64,000 nt of DNA from Agrobacterium sp. a22-2 (GTDB lineage: Bacteria > Pseudomonadota > Alphaproteobacteria > Rhizobiales > Rhizobiaceae), in NCBI RefSeq assembly GCF_012276985.1, contig NZ_JAAXMM010000011.1:124001-188000 (forward strand). Reading direction: 5' to 3'. The position numbers and the translations under genes were made by a program. The notes beneath the pieces were generated by a model. It did no database searches, had not been told where the DNA came from, and was given only the letters and a program-made list of their open reading frames with translations. Of this stretch, positions 18,266-26,306 are shown in pieces; the stretch's first letter is position 1, and every line of letters starts with the position of its first letter.

Positions 18266-18942
18266 GGCTGCAGCATCCGGTCGAGATGGTCGAGCACCGG
18301 TGCCATGAAGGCGCGCACCGCGGCGTCGGCAATCTGAGGGTCGCCGGTGGCGATGGCGTCGACGATGGCGACATGGGCGGCCATATCAGGCTCCGGCAGG
18401 GAGCCGCCGGTGGTCGCCTCGATGGTCTGCATGATCGATGCGGAGAAGAAGTCGTAGATCTCGACCATGGCGCGATTGCCAGAGGCGGCGATCACCGCCT
18501 TGTGGAAGGCGATGTCGCGGGCAATGAAGCCGGCTTTATCCGCATCGGCATCGGAATTGCCGCGCTGGTCGAGAAGGGCGCGCAATCTGGCAATCACCGC
18601 CGGGGTCTGGCGCAGGGCGGCGAGGCGTGCGGCTTCCACATCGAGGGCGCAGCGCGCCTCCAGCCGGTCGCGCAGGCTTGCCTGGCGCGCCCTATCGAGC
18701 GGCAGCGTCGCGTCGGTGGTGGTCAGGACATAGGTGCCGGAGCCTTGGCGGGTTTCCAGGAAGCCTTGTGATACCAGAACCCGCACTGCCTCGCGCACCG
18801 TGCCGCGGCTGACGCCGAGCATGGCCGACAGGTCCGCCTCGTTGGGCAGGCGTTCGCCGATCGGCCAGCGACAGGCGAGGATTTCGGCCTTGATGGCCGT
18901 CACGGCGGTATCGGCCAGATTGACTTTGTGCAGCGGTTTCAT
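18262..18942 (-). CDS. GntR-family transcriptional regulator, FadR/FCD subfamily (with MFS transporter)
   Basis: 226-residue dimeric repressor. N-terminal winged helix-turn-helix (residues ~8-75) with GERLPNEADLSAMLGVSRGTVREAVRVL and the wing GFLETRQGSGTYV; C-terminal all-helical FCD ligand domain (~90-220) with DIAFHKAVIAASGN supplying the metal-binding His. First gene of an operon with the MFS transporter (4-nt overlap). Faces a second GntR gene across a 150-nt region with several perfect palindromes; the one nearest this gene (18955-18971) lies 12 nt upstream of its start codon and is the likely autoregulatory site. Ligand unknown. Confidence 0.93.
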   Translation of the reverse strand: MKPLHKVNLADTAVTAIKAEILACRWPIGERLPNEADLSAMLGVSRGTVREAVRVLVSQGFLETRQGSGTYVLTTTDATLPLDRARQASLRDRLEARCALDVEAARLAALRQTPAVIARLRALLDQRGNSDADADKAGFIARDIAFHKAVIAASGNRAMVEIYDFFSASIMQTIEATTGGSLPEPDMAAHVAIVDAIATGDPQIADAAVRAFMAPVLDHLDRMLQP

Positions 18943-18954
18943 TGGATTTTGATA

Positions 18955-18971
18955 AAGTCATCGGATGACTT
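18955..18971. promoter_or_regulatory. Palindromic operator AAGTCATCGGATGACTT
   Basis: Perfect 8-bp arms AAGTCATC / GATGACTT around one central base, 12 nt before the start of the minus-strand GntR gene. An overlapping palindrome TGACTTAGTCA (18966-18976) shares its right half, so two dimers or two registers may bind. Position suits autorepression of the regulator-MFS operon. Confidence 0.65.
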
Positions 18972-18996
18972 AGTCAATACAGATTTGCCTTTCGTC

Positions 18997-19012
18997 ATTC
19001 GGAAATCCGAAT
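18997..19012. promoter_or_regulatory. Palindrome ATTCGGA-AA-TCCGAAT between divergent GntR genes
   Basis: Perfect 7-bp arms with a 2-nt centre in the middle of the 150-nt divergent region. It could be a third operator or a promoter-proximal hairpin; it does not resemble the flanking two palindromes. Confidence 0.4.
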
Positions 19013-19044
19013 TTTTTGTATGGTGCGACAAAAGACAGCTTCAC

Positions 19045-19080
19045 TTTCATGAAACCTGTATTATAGCTTTCTGAAAGCTA
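19045..19080. promoter_or_regulatory. Two palindromes upstream of the plus-strand GntR gene (TTTCATGAAA; TAGCTTTCTGAAAGCTA)
   Basis: TTTCATGAAA (19045-19054) is a perfect 10-bp palindrome. TAGCTTTC-T-GAAAGCTA (19064-19080) has perfect 8-bp arms and ends at the AGGAG ribosome site of the regulator at 19093. Both share the TTTC..GAAA core, as expected for two sites of one dimeric repressor; binding at the second would cover the translation start region. Confidence 0.6.
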
Positions 19081-19092
19081 GGAGATGTCCGC

Positions 19093-19809
19093 ATGCAGCA
19101 GATTCCGGATGGATCGCTTCCCCCAGGTGATTTCGTCACCAATGCGATTGCCTCGATCACCCGGCTGATCCGCGACAAGGACCTCAAGCCGGGCGATCGT
19201 CTGCCGGCCGAGGCGGCGTTGTCGGAGCAGTTGCAGGTGTCGCGCACGGTGGTCCGCGAGGCGCTGCGCTCGCTGGCCGCGCTTCGTCTCGTCGATCTCG
19301 GTGTCGGCCGGCGGCCGGCGGTTGCCCAACTCGATGATGCCTCGATGGCGCTGATGATCGAGCATGGGGTGATGACCGACCAGATCGATATTCAACAGAT
19401 CTACGACGCGCGCCGCACGATCGAGGCGCGCACGGCAACGCTGGCCGCGCTCCGGCGCACCGAGGCGGAAGCGCTGCTGATCCTTGGTCACGCCCACGCG
19501 ATGGAACAGGCTTTCGGTGATCCGGTCGATATCATGGAACATGATCTGGCCTTTCATGTCGCGATTGCCCGCGCCTCCCGCAATCCTGTCTTCGCGCTGA
19601 TCATCGGTGCCTTTCAGGGCGTCACCCGCCAGACCTGGCCGATCGGCTGGAAAAGCCGCACCAGTGACGACGAGCGCCGGGCGATGAATGCCCTGCATGT
19701 GGAGCTTGCCCAGGCGATCGTTGATGGCAATCCGCAGGCCGCAGCCGCGCTGATGAACCGGCATTTCGATCAAAGCATCAAGGCCCTGCTGACGGCAGGC
19801 CTTATCTGA
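19093..19809 (+). CDS. GntR-family regulator, FadR/FCD subfamily (sugar-acid module)
   Basis: 238 residues. The wHTH spans ~15-80 with GDRLPAEAALSEQLQVSRTVVREALRSLAALRLVDL and the FCD domain ~95-235 with MEHDLAFHVAIARASRNPVF carrying a metal-ligand His. Start at ATG 19093, ribosome site AGGAG at 19080-19084. 21 nt downstream begins a mandelate-racemase-family gene and then an EamA transporter, so it likely represses those in response to the sugar acid they handle. Palindromes at 19045-19080 are its probable operators. Confidence 0.93.
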   Translation: MQQIPDGSLPPGDFVTNAIASITRLIRDKDLKPGDRLPAEAALSEQLQVSRTVVREALRSLAALRLVDLGVGRRPAVAQLDDASMALMIEHGVMTDQIDIQQIYDARRTIEARTATLAALRRTEAEALLILGHAHAMEQAFGDPVDIMEHDLAFHVAIARASRNPVFALIIGAFQGVTRQTWPIGWKSRTSDDERRAMNALHVELAQAIVDGNPQAAAALMNRHFDQSIKALLTAGLI

Positions 19810-19830
19810 CCATCCAACGAGGATATATTC

Positions 19831-21033
19831 ATGAAAATCACCGGGCTTGAAACCGTGCGCGTTGCGGAACGCGCCAATCTTCTCTGGCTTCTGGTTCATA
19901 CCGACCAGGGGATCACCGGCCTTGGCGAGACGTTTTTCGGTGCTGAGACCGTCGAAGCCTATGTGCACGAATATATCGCGCCGCGGGTAATCGGCCGCGA
20001 TCCGCTGCAGATCGATCTGCTGGCCGCCGACCTGGTCGGTTATCTCGGCTTCCGCTCGTCGGGCGCCGAGGTGCGCGGCAATTCGGCCTTCGACATCGCC
20101 CTCTGGGACATTTTCGGCAAGGCGACGGGCATGCCGATCGCCCAGCTGCTGGGCGGCTTCACCCGTCGTGAGATCCGCACCTACAATACCTGCGCCGGCA
20201 CCGAATACATCAAGAAGGCGACCGGGCAGACGACCGCCAATTACGGCCTGTCGGAAGGTCGCGACTATGACGACCTCAACGGCTTCCTGCACAATGCCGA
20301 CGAACTGGCCCATTCGCTGCTCGAAGAGGGCATCACGGCGATGAAGATCTGGCCCTTCGACGCGGCTGCCGAAAAGACCCGCGGCCAGTATATCTCGATG
20401 CCGGACCTGAAGCAGGCGCTGCAGCCGTTTGAAAAGATCCGCTCGGCCGTCGGAGACAAGATGGACATCATGGTCGAGTTTCATTCCATGTGGCAGCTCC
20501 TGCCGGCCATGCAGATCGCCAAGGCGCTGACGCCTTACGAGACCTTCTGGCATGAAGACCCGATCAAGATGGACAGCCTGTCGAGTCTTGCCCGTTATGC
20601 CGCCGTTTCGCCGGCGCCGATTTCGGCGTCCGAAACGCTCGGCTCGCGCTGGGCGTTCCGCGATCTCCTGGAAACGGGTGCGGCCGGCGTGATGATGCTC
20701 GACATTTCCTGGTGCGGCGGCCTGTCGGAGGCGCGCAAGATCGCCTCGATGGCCGAGGCCTGGCATCTGCCGGTGGCGCCCCATGACTGCACGGGACCGG
20801 TGGTGCTGTGCGCCTCCACCCATCTGTCGCTCAACGCGCCGAATGCGCTCGTCCAGGAAAGTGTGCGTGCTTTCTATCGCACTTGGTATCGGGATCTGGT
20901 AACGGCTTTGCCGGAAGTGAAAAACGGCATGATCACCGTTCCGCCAGGCCCGGGCCTTGGCATGGAGCTCAATCCGGAACTGGATCGTGCCTTTACGGTC
21001 AGCCGCCGTCTGTCAGACGCGGCGAGCCTTTGA
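19831..21033 (+). CDS. Mandelate racemase/enolase-superfamily sugar-acid dehydratase (specificity unknown)
   Basis: 400-residue enolase-superfamily enzyme that abstracts the alpha-proton of a carboxylate, most likely to dehydrate an aldonate. Seen: N-terminal capping domain with DQGITGLGETFFGAE; barrel residues include KIWPFDAAA near residue 172-180, metal ligands in IMVEFHSMW (Glu, with a following His as in gluconate/galactonate/mannonate dehydratases), FWHEDPIKM (Glu) and SASETLGS (Glu), and the catalytic HD in VAPHDCTGP. The EFH arrangement puts it with the acid-sugar dehydratases rather than muconate lactonisers. Lies between a FadR-type regulator and an EamA permease, a self-contained catabolic module. 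The KIWPFD signature is distinctive but I cannot tie it to a substrate. Confidence 0.85.
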   Translation: MKITGLETVRVAERANLLWLLVHTDQGITGLGETFFGAETVEAYVHEYIAPRVIGRDPLQIDLLAADLVGYLGFRSSGAEVRGNSAFDIALWDIFGKATGMPIAQLLGGFTRREIRTYNTCAGTEYIKKATGQTTANYGLSEGRDYDDLNGFLHNADELAHSLLEEGITAMKIWPFDAAAEKTRGQYISMPDLKQALQPFEKIRSAVGDKMDIMVEFHSMWQLLPAMQIAKALTPYETFWHEDPIKMDSLSSLARYAAVSPAPISASETLGSRWAFRDLLETGAAGVMMLDISWCGGLSEARKIASMAEAWHLPVAPHDCTGPVVLCASTHLSLNAPNALVQESVRAFYRTWYRDLVTALPEVKNGMITVPPGPGLGMELNPELDRAFTVSRRLSDAASL

Positions 21034-21067
21034 CGCTTCAACGAAAAGACAGATTGGGAGGCATTCC

Positions 21068-21988
21068 GTGACGAATTTAGACACCCGCACCGCCGGATTG
21101 GGAGCTTCGGCGATGGCGGGTCCGCTGATCATGCTGCTCGGCATGCTGATGTTTGCGCTCAACGATGCCATGGGCAAATGGCTGGTGGCCAATTACGGGC
21201 TCGGCCAGGTCATCCTGATCCGCAGCCTTGCGGCGCTGATCATTCTGGCGCCATTCATCTGGCAGGCGGGCCTGAAGTCGATCACCTCGGTCGAGCAGCC
21301 CTGGATGCAGTTCGCCCGCGTGGCGTTTTCCACCATGGAGGTTTTCTGCTTCTACTATGCGGTGATGTATCTGCCGCTGGCGGATGTGATGACCTATTGG
21401 CTGGCAGCACCGATCTATGTGGCGGCGGCGTCTCCGCTGCTGCTCGGCGAAAAGGTCGGATGGCGGCGCTGGTGTGCAATCGCTGCCGGCTTTGTCGGCG
21501 TCATCATCACGCTGGAGCCGTCCAGGGCGATGTTTACCCTGCCGGCGCTGATCTCGATCGTCGGCAGCGGCGCCTTCGCCTTCATGCTGCTGTCGGGCCG
21601 CGGCCTGCGCAATACGCCGGACAAGACGCTGGTATTCTTCCAGGTGGGAGGCGCAGCCCTCGCCGGCCTCGCCTTCGCGCCTTTCGACTGGGCGCCGATT
21701 TCGTCCAGCCTCGATCTGGCGCTGCTCGGCCTGCTTGGGATTGTCGCGATGGCCGCTCATATGCTGGTCAACCGCGCCCTCAAGATCTCCGATGCGGCCA
21801 CCGTGGCACCGCTGCAATATACGCTGCTGCTGTGGGCGGTGGTGTTCGGCTGGATGTTCTTCGGCGATGTGCCTCGCCTCGGCATGGTGGTCGGCGCGGC
21901 ACTGATCGTCGCCTCGGGTCTGTTCATCTTCTTCCGCGAGCGGCAGTTGAAGAAGCGGGATACGGTCTTGCCGGCCGTTCCCGAGTGA
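21068..21988 (+). CDS. EamA/DMT-superfamily membrane transporter
   Basis: 306-residue protein with about 10 membrane helices in two EamA repeats (LMFALNDAMGKWLVANYG in the first, ALLGLLGIVAMAAHMLVNRALK in the second). Start: GTG 21068, six nt after GGGAGG; the frame extends upstream into the preceding gene, and the first ATG (21114) lacks a ribosome site. Co-directional with the mandelate-racemase-family gene (34 nt gap). DMT proteins are usually exporters, but in sugar-acid operons some serve uptake; the direction cannot be told here. A strong terminator follows at 22025. Confidence 0.88.
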   Translation: MTNLDTRTAGLGASAMAGPLIMLLGMLMFALNDAMGKWLVANYGLGQVILIRSLAALIILAPFIWQAGLKSITSVEQPWMQFARVAFSTMEVFCFYYAVMYLPLADVMTYWLAAPIYVAAASPLLLGEKVGWRRWCAIAAGFVGVIITLEPSRAMFTLPALISIVGSGAFAFMLLSGRGLRNTPDKTLVFFQVGGAALAGLAFAPFDWAPISSSLDLALLGLLGIVAMAAHMLVNRALKISDAATVAPLQYTLLLWAVVFGWMFFGDVPRLGMVVGAALIVASGLFIFFRERQLKKRDTVLPAVPE

Positions 21989-22024
21989 GTTGAACCGGAT
22001 CACGCACCATCTGAACCGTGTATA

Positions 22025-22060
22025 AAAAGGGGACCGAAGCGCTAGGCTCGGTCCCCTTTT
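22025..22060. terminator. Bidirectional rho-independent terminator
   Basis: 13-bp perfect stem AAAAGGGGACCGA / TCGGTCCCCTTTT with a 10-nt loop, A-run on one side and T-run on the other. It lies between the convergent EamA gene (ends 21988) and TRAP dctP gene (ends 22083) and can stop both transcripts. Confidence 0.92.
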
Positions 22061-22082
22061 CGATGTCTAAAAGCGCTTCAGC

Positions 22083-23087
22083 TTATTTGCGGATTTCGGC
22101 CAGTTCCGCGAGGATCGCGTCCACGACGTCGGCGCCAATTTCGGCCTTGTGCTTGTCGTAAACGATCATCGACTTCTCGCGGATACGGACCTGTTCTTCC
22201 GGCGACAGCGTGTTGACGGCGAGGCCGGCTTCCTTGATCTTGGCCAGCGACTTCTGGTTCAGATCCTGGATGACCTTGCGCTCTTCGTCACGGCCAACCA
22301 CGGCGCATTCGCGCAGGGCCGCCTGTTCTTCAGGCGTGTAGGTGTCGAAGATCGCCTTGGAGAACAGCAGCAGGAACGGCGTGTAGGCGTGGTTGGTCTC
22401 GGTGACGTATTTCTGGACCTCGTAGAACTTCGAGGTATCGATCGTCACGTAAGGATTTTCCTGGGCGTCGATCGCGTTGGTTTCCAGAGCCGAGAACACT
22501 TCACCGAAGGCCATCGGCGTGGCGTTTGCACCGAGGTTCTGGAAGGTGTCGAGGAAGATGTTGTTCTGCATGACGCGAACCTTCATCCCCGAGAAGTCTT
22601 CCCACTTGGTGACCGGGCGAACGGAGTTCGACAGGTTACGGAAGCCGTTTTCCCAGTAGGCGAGATTGACGAGGCCGGCAGCAGCCAGCTTCTCGTTCAT
22701 CATGTCGCCGAACTTGCCGTCCAGCACCTTGTAGGCTTCCTGGGGCGTGGAAAACAGGAAGGGCAAGTCGAAGACGCCGAGAGCCGGGATGATGCCGACC
22801 AGCGGCGAGGACGAGGTGACGACGCCTTCCTGGACGCCCGAGCGCAGGGCCTGGGTTGCCTGAAGGTCGCCGCCGAGCGCGCCGCCCCAGAAGGCGGTGA
22901 TCTTCAGCTTGCCGCCGGACTTCTCGTCGAGGCAGGACTGCATGGCCTTGATGCCATTGCCGACGGGATGGTCGGCATTGATGCCGTTCGAGATGCGGAT
23001 GTTGCGGTCGTTGAACTCGGCGAAGGCCGGAGCGGCGGCCGACAGGCCAAAGGCGATCGCGGTGGTGGCTAGAAGCAGTTTTCTCAT
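22083..23087 (-). CDS. TRAP transporter solute-binding protein (DctP family)
   Basis: 334-residue periplasmic protein; signal peptide MRKLLLATTAIAFGLSAAAPAFA. DctP fold motifs: GGDLQATQALRSGVQE, FLFSTPQEAYKVLDG and MKVRVMQNNIFLDTFQNLGANATPMAFGE region (residues ~155-185), where the conserved Arg binds the substrate carboxylate. Last gene of the operon FAH-dctQ-dctM-dctP, unusual in that the binding protein comes last rather than first. Neighbours (XylX-like and XylD-like enzymes) suggest D-xylonate or a related aldonate as ligand (inference). Ends just before a bidirectional terminator. Confidence 0.95.
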   Translation of the reverse strand: MRKLLLATTAIAFGLSAAAPAFAEFNDRNIRISNGINADHPVGNGIKAMQSCLDEKSGGKLKITAFWGGALGGDLQATQALRSGVQEGVVTSSSPLVGIIPALGVFDLPFLFSTPQEAYKVLDGKFGDMMNEKLAAAGLVNLAYWENGFRNLSNSVRPVTKWEDFSGMKVRVMQNNIFLDTFQNLGANATPMAFGEVFSALETNAIDAQENPYVTIDTSKFYEVQKYVTETNHAYTPFLLLFSKAIFDTYTPEEQAALRECAVVGRDEERKVIQDLNQKSLAKIKEAGLAVNTLSPEEQVRIREKSMIVYDKHKAEIGADVVDAILAELAEIRK

Positions 23088-23133
23088 AATATCCTCCCTG
23101 GATGGTTGAGTGAGACTGTGGTGGCGCCGACTG

Positions 23134-24411
23134 CTAATGCAGCCAGCGAGCGGGCACGATGACGAGGTCCGGAAACAGGACCAAGACGAAAAGGACGAAA
23201 ACCTGTGCGGCCAGGAACGGCATCACGCCGATCGTGACCTTGCCGAGCGGCACGCGTCCGACGCCACTGACGACGTTGAGAACAACGCCGACGGGGGGTG
23301 TCAGAAGACCGATGCAGGTGTTCATGATGAACAGCACGCCGAAATAGACGGGATCGATGCCGGCTTGCTTGATAATCGGCATCAGAACCGGCGTCAGGAT
23401 CAGGATGGTCGGTGTCAGGTCGAGGGCGGTGCCCACGACGAGGACCAGCAGCATGATGACGAACATCAGCAGGATCGGACGATCGATCAGCGGCTCGATA
23501 TAGCCGGTGATTTCGGCCGGAATATTGGCAGCTGTGATCAGCCAGGCGGATACGAGCGCCGCGCAGACCAGGAACATGACGACTGCAGTCGTCTTGGCGG
23601 CCTGGAGGATGACGCGGGGCAGTTCCTGCAGGCTCAATTCACGATAGATGAACACGCCGACGAACAGGGCATAGGCTGCGGCAACCACGGCTGCTTCCGT
23701 CGGCGTCACGACGCCCGCCTTGATGCCGCCGAGGATGATGACCGGCATGCCGAGTGCCCAGAGGGCGCGACCGGTTACCCGCATGCGCTCCTTCATCGGC
23801 GTGCGTGGCAGCGCCTGGACTTTATCCTTGCGAACGACGATCAGCCAGGTGGCGATGAGAGCGATGCCCATCATCAGGCCGGGAACGATGCCGGCCATGA
23901 ACAACTGGGTGATGGATACGTTGGCTGAGACACCAAAGACGATGAAAGCCATCGACGGCGGGATCACCGGAGCGATGATGCCGCCGGCGGCAATCAGGCC
24001 TGCCGATCGCGGCACGTTGTAGCCGGCCTTGGCCATCATCGGGATCAGAATAGCGGCAAGTGCTGCCGTGTCGGCAGCCGCAGATCCGGAAATGCTGGCC
24101 ATGATGATGGCGGCCATGATGGCAACAATGCCAAGGCCGCCGCGAATATGGCCGACGCAGGCGATGGCAAAATCGATGATGCGGCGGGACAAGCCACCGG
24201 CATTCATCAATTCGCCAGCGAGAATGAAGAACGGGATGGCGAGCAGAGTAAAGGTATCAGCGCCGGCGATCATGTTCTGCGCAATGATCTGAGTGTTGAA
24301 CATGCCCATGAACCACATGAGCACGACACCGCAGAACATCAGGGAGAAGGCGACCGGAACGCCGATGGCCATTGCTCCCACGAGGGAGACGATGAAGACA
24401 AGCAAAGTCAT
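23134..24411 (-). CDS. TRAP transporter large permease (DctM family)
   Basis: 425-residue inner-membrane protein with about 12 helices, driving Na+- or H+-coupled uptake of the carboxylate held by DctP. Family motifs seen: IPFFILAGELMNAGGLSRRI near residue 60, GSAAADTAAL near 110, IPPSMAFIVFG near 145, LTPPVGVVLNVVSG near 360. Start overlaps the stop of dctQ by 4 nt. Confidence 0.96.
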   Translation of the reverse strand: MTLLVFIVSLVGAMAIGVPVAFSLMFCGVVLMWFMGMFNTQIIAQNMIAGADTFTLLAIPFFILAGELMNAGGLSRRIIDFAIACVGHIRGGLGIVAIMAAIIMASISGSAAADTAALAAILIPMMAKAGYNVPRSAGLIAAGGIIAPVIPPSMAFIVFGVSANVSITQLFMAGIVPGLMMGIALIATWLIVVRKDKVQALPRTPMKERMRVTGRALWALGMPVIILGGIKAGVVTPTEAAVVAAAYALFVGVFIYRELSLQELPRVILQAAKTTAVVMFLVCAALVSAWLITAANIPAEITGYIEPLIDRPILLMFVIMLLVLVVGTALDLTPTILILTPVLMPIIKQAGIDPVYFGVLFIMNTCIGLLTPPVGVVLNVVSGVGRVPLGKVTIGVMPFLAAQVFVLFVLVLFPDLVIVPARWLH

Positions 24412-24944
24412 TGGCTGCGCTCCGCCATCTGTTCTATAGTCATATTTTCACCGACAAATGCAGCGATTTCTTCGTCGGTCACCCGTCCGGTCAGCAATCT
24501 GATCAGCCGTTCGAGCGCAATGATCACGACGCCTGCGCCGGTGAAGAAGCCGATGCCATAAACCCAGATCATCGAGATCTTGGTGACCGGCGCGTCCATG
24601 CTGGCGTTGATCGGAGATTGCTTCCAGGTTCCCCAGAAGAAAATCGCCGAAACGCCGATAATGATGATGTTCGACAGGATCATGCAGATGATGCGGCCCT
24701 TGCGGCCGAACATCATGACCAGGGTTTCCACCCCGACATGACCGTGTTCGCGAAAGGCGACCACGGCGCCGATGAAGGTCAGCCACACGAAGAAGTAGCG
24801 AGACAGTTCATCGGAGATGTTCAGGCCGGAGTTGAAACCGTAGCGCATGATCACGTTGATGAAGACCATGATCGCCATGCCCGACAGCAGGACGATCAGC
24901 AGAAGTTCCAGGAAGCGGTAGAAGAGGTCTATTGCCTTTTGCAT
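24408..24944 (-). CDS. TRAP transporter small permease (DctQ family)
   Basis: 178-residue protein with four membrane helices, partner of DctM. Start placed at ATG 24944 (MQKAIDLFYRFLE), behind AGGGACACC; the frame opens at 25019 but that part overlaps the upstream gene and lacks DctQ-like character. Typical features: VFINVIMRYGFNSGLNISDELSRYFFVW. Gap to the upstream FAH-family gene is 8 nt, overlap with dctM 4 nt. Confidence 0.93.
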   Translation of the reverse strand: MQKAIDLFYRFLELLLIVLLSGMAIMVFINVIMRYGFNSGLNISDELSRYFFVWLTFIGAVVAFREHGHVGVETLVMMFGRKGRIICMILSNIIIIGVSAIFFWGTWKQSPINASMDAPVTKISMIWVYGIGFFTGAGVVIIALERLIRLLTGRVTDEEIAAFVGENMTIEQMAERSQ

Positions 24945-24952
24945 GGTGTCCC

Positions 24953-26122
24953 TCACGCCTTGTCCAGAAGACCGCGGCCGGCCAGGTTGCGAATGAGAGC
25001 ACCGACGCCGAATGTCCATTCCGGACAGGCATCGCTGCGCTCTACCCAGTTAACTAGGCGGCCGAGCTTGGCTGTCGATATTTCCACGCGATCACCGACC
25101 TCATGGGTAAAGCCGAGGCCCGCGCCGCGCCGGTCTTTGACAGGCGCGAACATGGTGCCGAGAAACAGCACGGCGCCATCCGGATATTGATGATTGCGGT
25201 TTCTGAGCTGCGAGGCAAGGTTTTCCGGCGAGCGGCTGATGGCCTCTAGCGGGCTTTCACCTTCCATCTCGAAGCCGTCTTCGCCCTGCACCAGAAGCAG
25301 AACCTTGACGCGGCGAAGATCGTCGATCGTGAATTTTTCGTCGAACAGGCGGATGAACGGGCCGATCGAGCAAGAGGCGTTGTTATCCTTGGCCTTGCCG
25401 AGCAGCAGCGCCGAACGGCCTTCGACATCGCGCAGGTTGACGTCGTTGCCAAGGGTTGCGCCGACGATCGTGCCGTCGGCGCGAAGCGCCAGCACGATCT
25501 CGGGTTCCGGATTGTTCCATTGCGAAATCGGATGGATGCCAACGAGGTCGCCACAACCAACGGAGGACATCGGCTGGGATTTGGTGAAGATCTCAGCATC
25601 GGGGCCGATGCCGACTTCCAGATATTGCGACCAGAGGCCCATGTCCTGCAGCAGGCCCTTGACCTTGGCTGCCTGCTCGGAGCCGGCAACCAGGCCGCGA
25701 AGGCTGTCACCGAGAACTGGCGCCAGCCTGGCGCGGATATCCTGGGCGCGCAGCGGATCGCCCTTGGCCTGCTCCTCGATGACCCGTTCCAGCATGCTGT
25801 CGGCAAAGGTCACGCCGGCGGCCTTGATGGCCTGCAGATCGATTGGAGCCAGTACCGTGCCATTCTCGCCGGATAGGAACGCGTCGAGGGCGCCGAGGTC
25901 CGTCAGTCCCGATGCGTTGCGCAGCAGGTCGACGAGGTTGTCCGTTTCGAGAAGGGCCGACATGGTGGCGGCCAGGCCCGAAAGGTCAAGAACGCGACCG
26001 CCCGAGATCATCACCGGGCAGGGGCCAGCGTTTGCCTTCGACCAGACGCGTCCGACCAGAAGAGCATCGGCGGCGTCATCCGGCAAGATGGACTCTGCGC
26101 GCAGTACACGTACGGAATTCAA
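24953..26122 (-). CDS. xylX: Fumarylacetoacetase-fold 2-keto-3-deoxy-pentonate dehydratase (XylX-like)
   Basis: 389-residue enzyme of the FAH family. Length and long conserved stretches (AAGVTFADSMLERVIEEQ, LWSQYLEVGIGPDAEIFTK, WNNPEPEIVLAL, GNDVNLRDVEGRSALLLGK, AKDNNASCSIGPF, LIRNLAGRGLL) match, from memory, Caulobacter XylX, the dehydratase turning 2-keto-3-deoxy-D-xylonate into 2-oxoglutarate semialdehyde. Glu pair in NNPEPEIV provides metal ligands. It leads the TRAP operon and is preceded by operator 26177-26195. A XylD-like dehydratase at 30609 would make its substrate and the dehydrogenase at 34569 would use its product. Diketo-acid hydrolases share the fold but are shorter. Confidence 0.86.
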   Translation of the reverse strand: MNSVRVLRAESILPDDAADALLVGRVWSKANAGPCPVMISGGRVLDLSGLAATMSALLETDNLVDLLRNASGLTDLGALDAFLSGENGTVLAPIDLQAIKAAGVTFADSMLERVIEEQAKGDPLRAQDIRARLAPVLGDSLRGLVAGSEQAAKVKGLLQDMGLWSQYLEVGIGPDAEIFTKSQPMSSVGCGDLVGIHPISQWNNPEPEIVLALRADGTIVGATLGNDVNLRDVEGRSALLLGKAKDNNASCSIGPFIRLFDEKFTIDDLRRVKVLLLVQGEDGFEMEGESPLEAISRSPENLASQLRNRNHQYPDGAVLFLGTMFAPVKDRRGAGLGFTHEVGDRVEISTAKLGRLVNWVERSDACPEWTFGVGALIRNLAGRGLLDKA

Positions 26123-26176
26123 ATGTAGTCCTCCACATCATCCGGGAAAGCCTGCCCTCCAGCACTGCTTGCCCTA

Positions 26177-26195
26177 TTGTCAGGATGTCTGACAA
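26177..26195. promoter_or_regulatory. Inverted-repeat operator TTGTCAG-GATGT-CTGACAA
   Basis: Perfect 7-bp arms with 5-nt spacer, 55 nt upstream of the xylX-like start, in the 184-nt gap behind the FadR-type regulator. It contains a compact palindrome TGTCTGACA (26186-26194). A related sequence lies at 28612-28632 in the other control region of this cluster, so it is a likely site of the regulator encoded at 26307. Confidence 0.62.
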
Positions 26196-26306
26196 CGCTC
26201 CAGCTGCGTTTCTAGTATGACTTATTCGGCCTGTCCAGAGGCCAAGGCGCAAAGCCGATAAAAACCTGCAGGTATCGGTCCCGTGCCGATCAGCCGGATA
26301 GGACTT

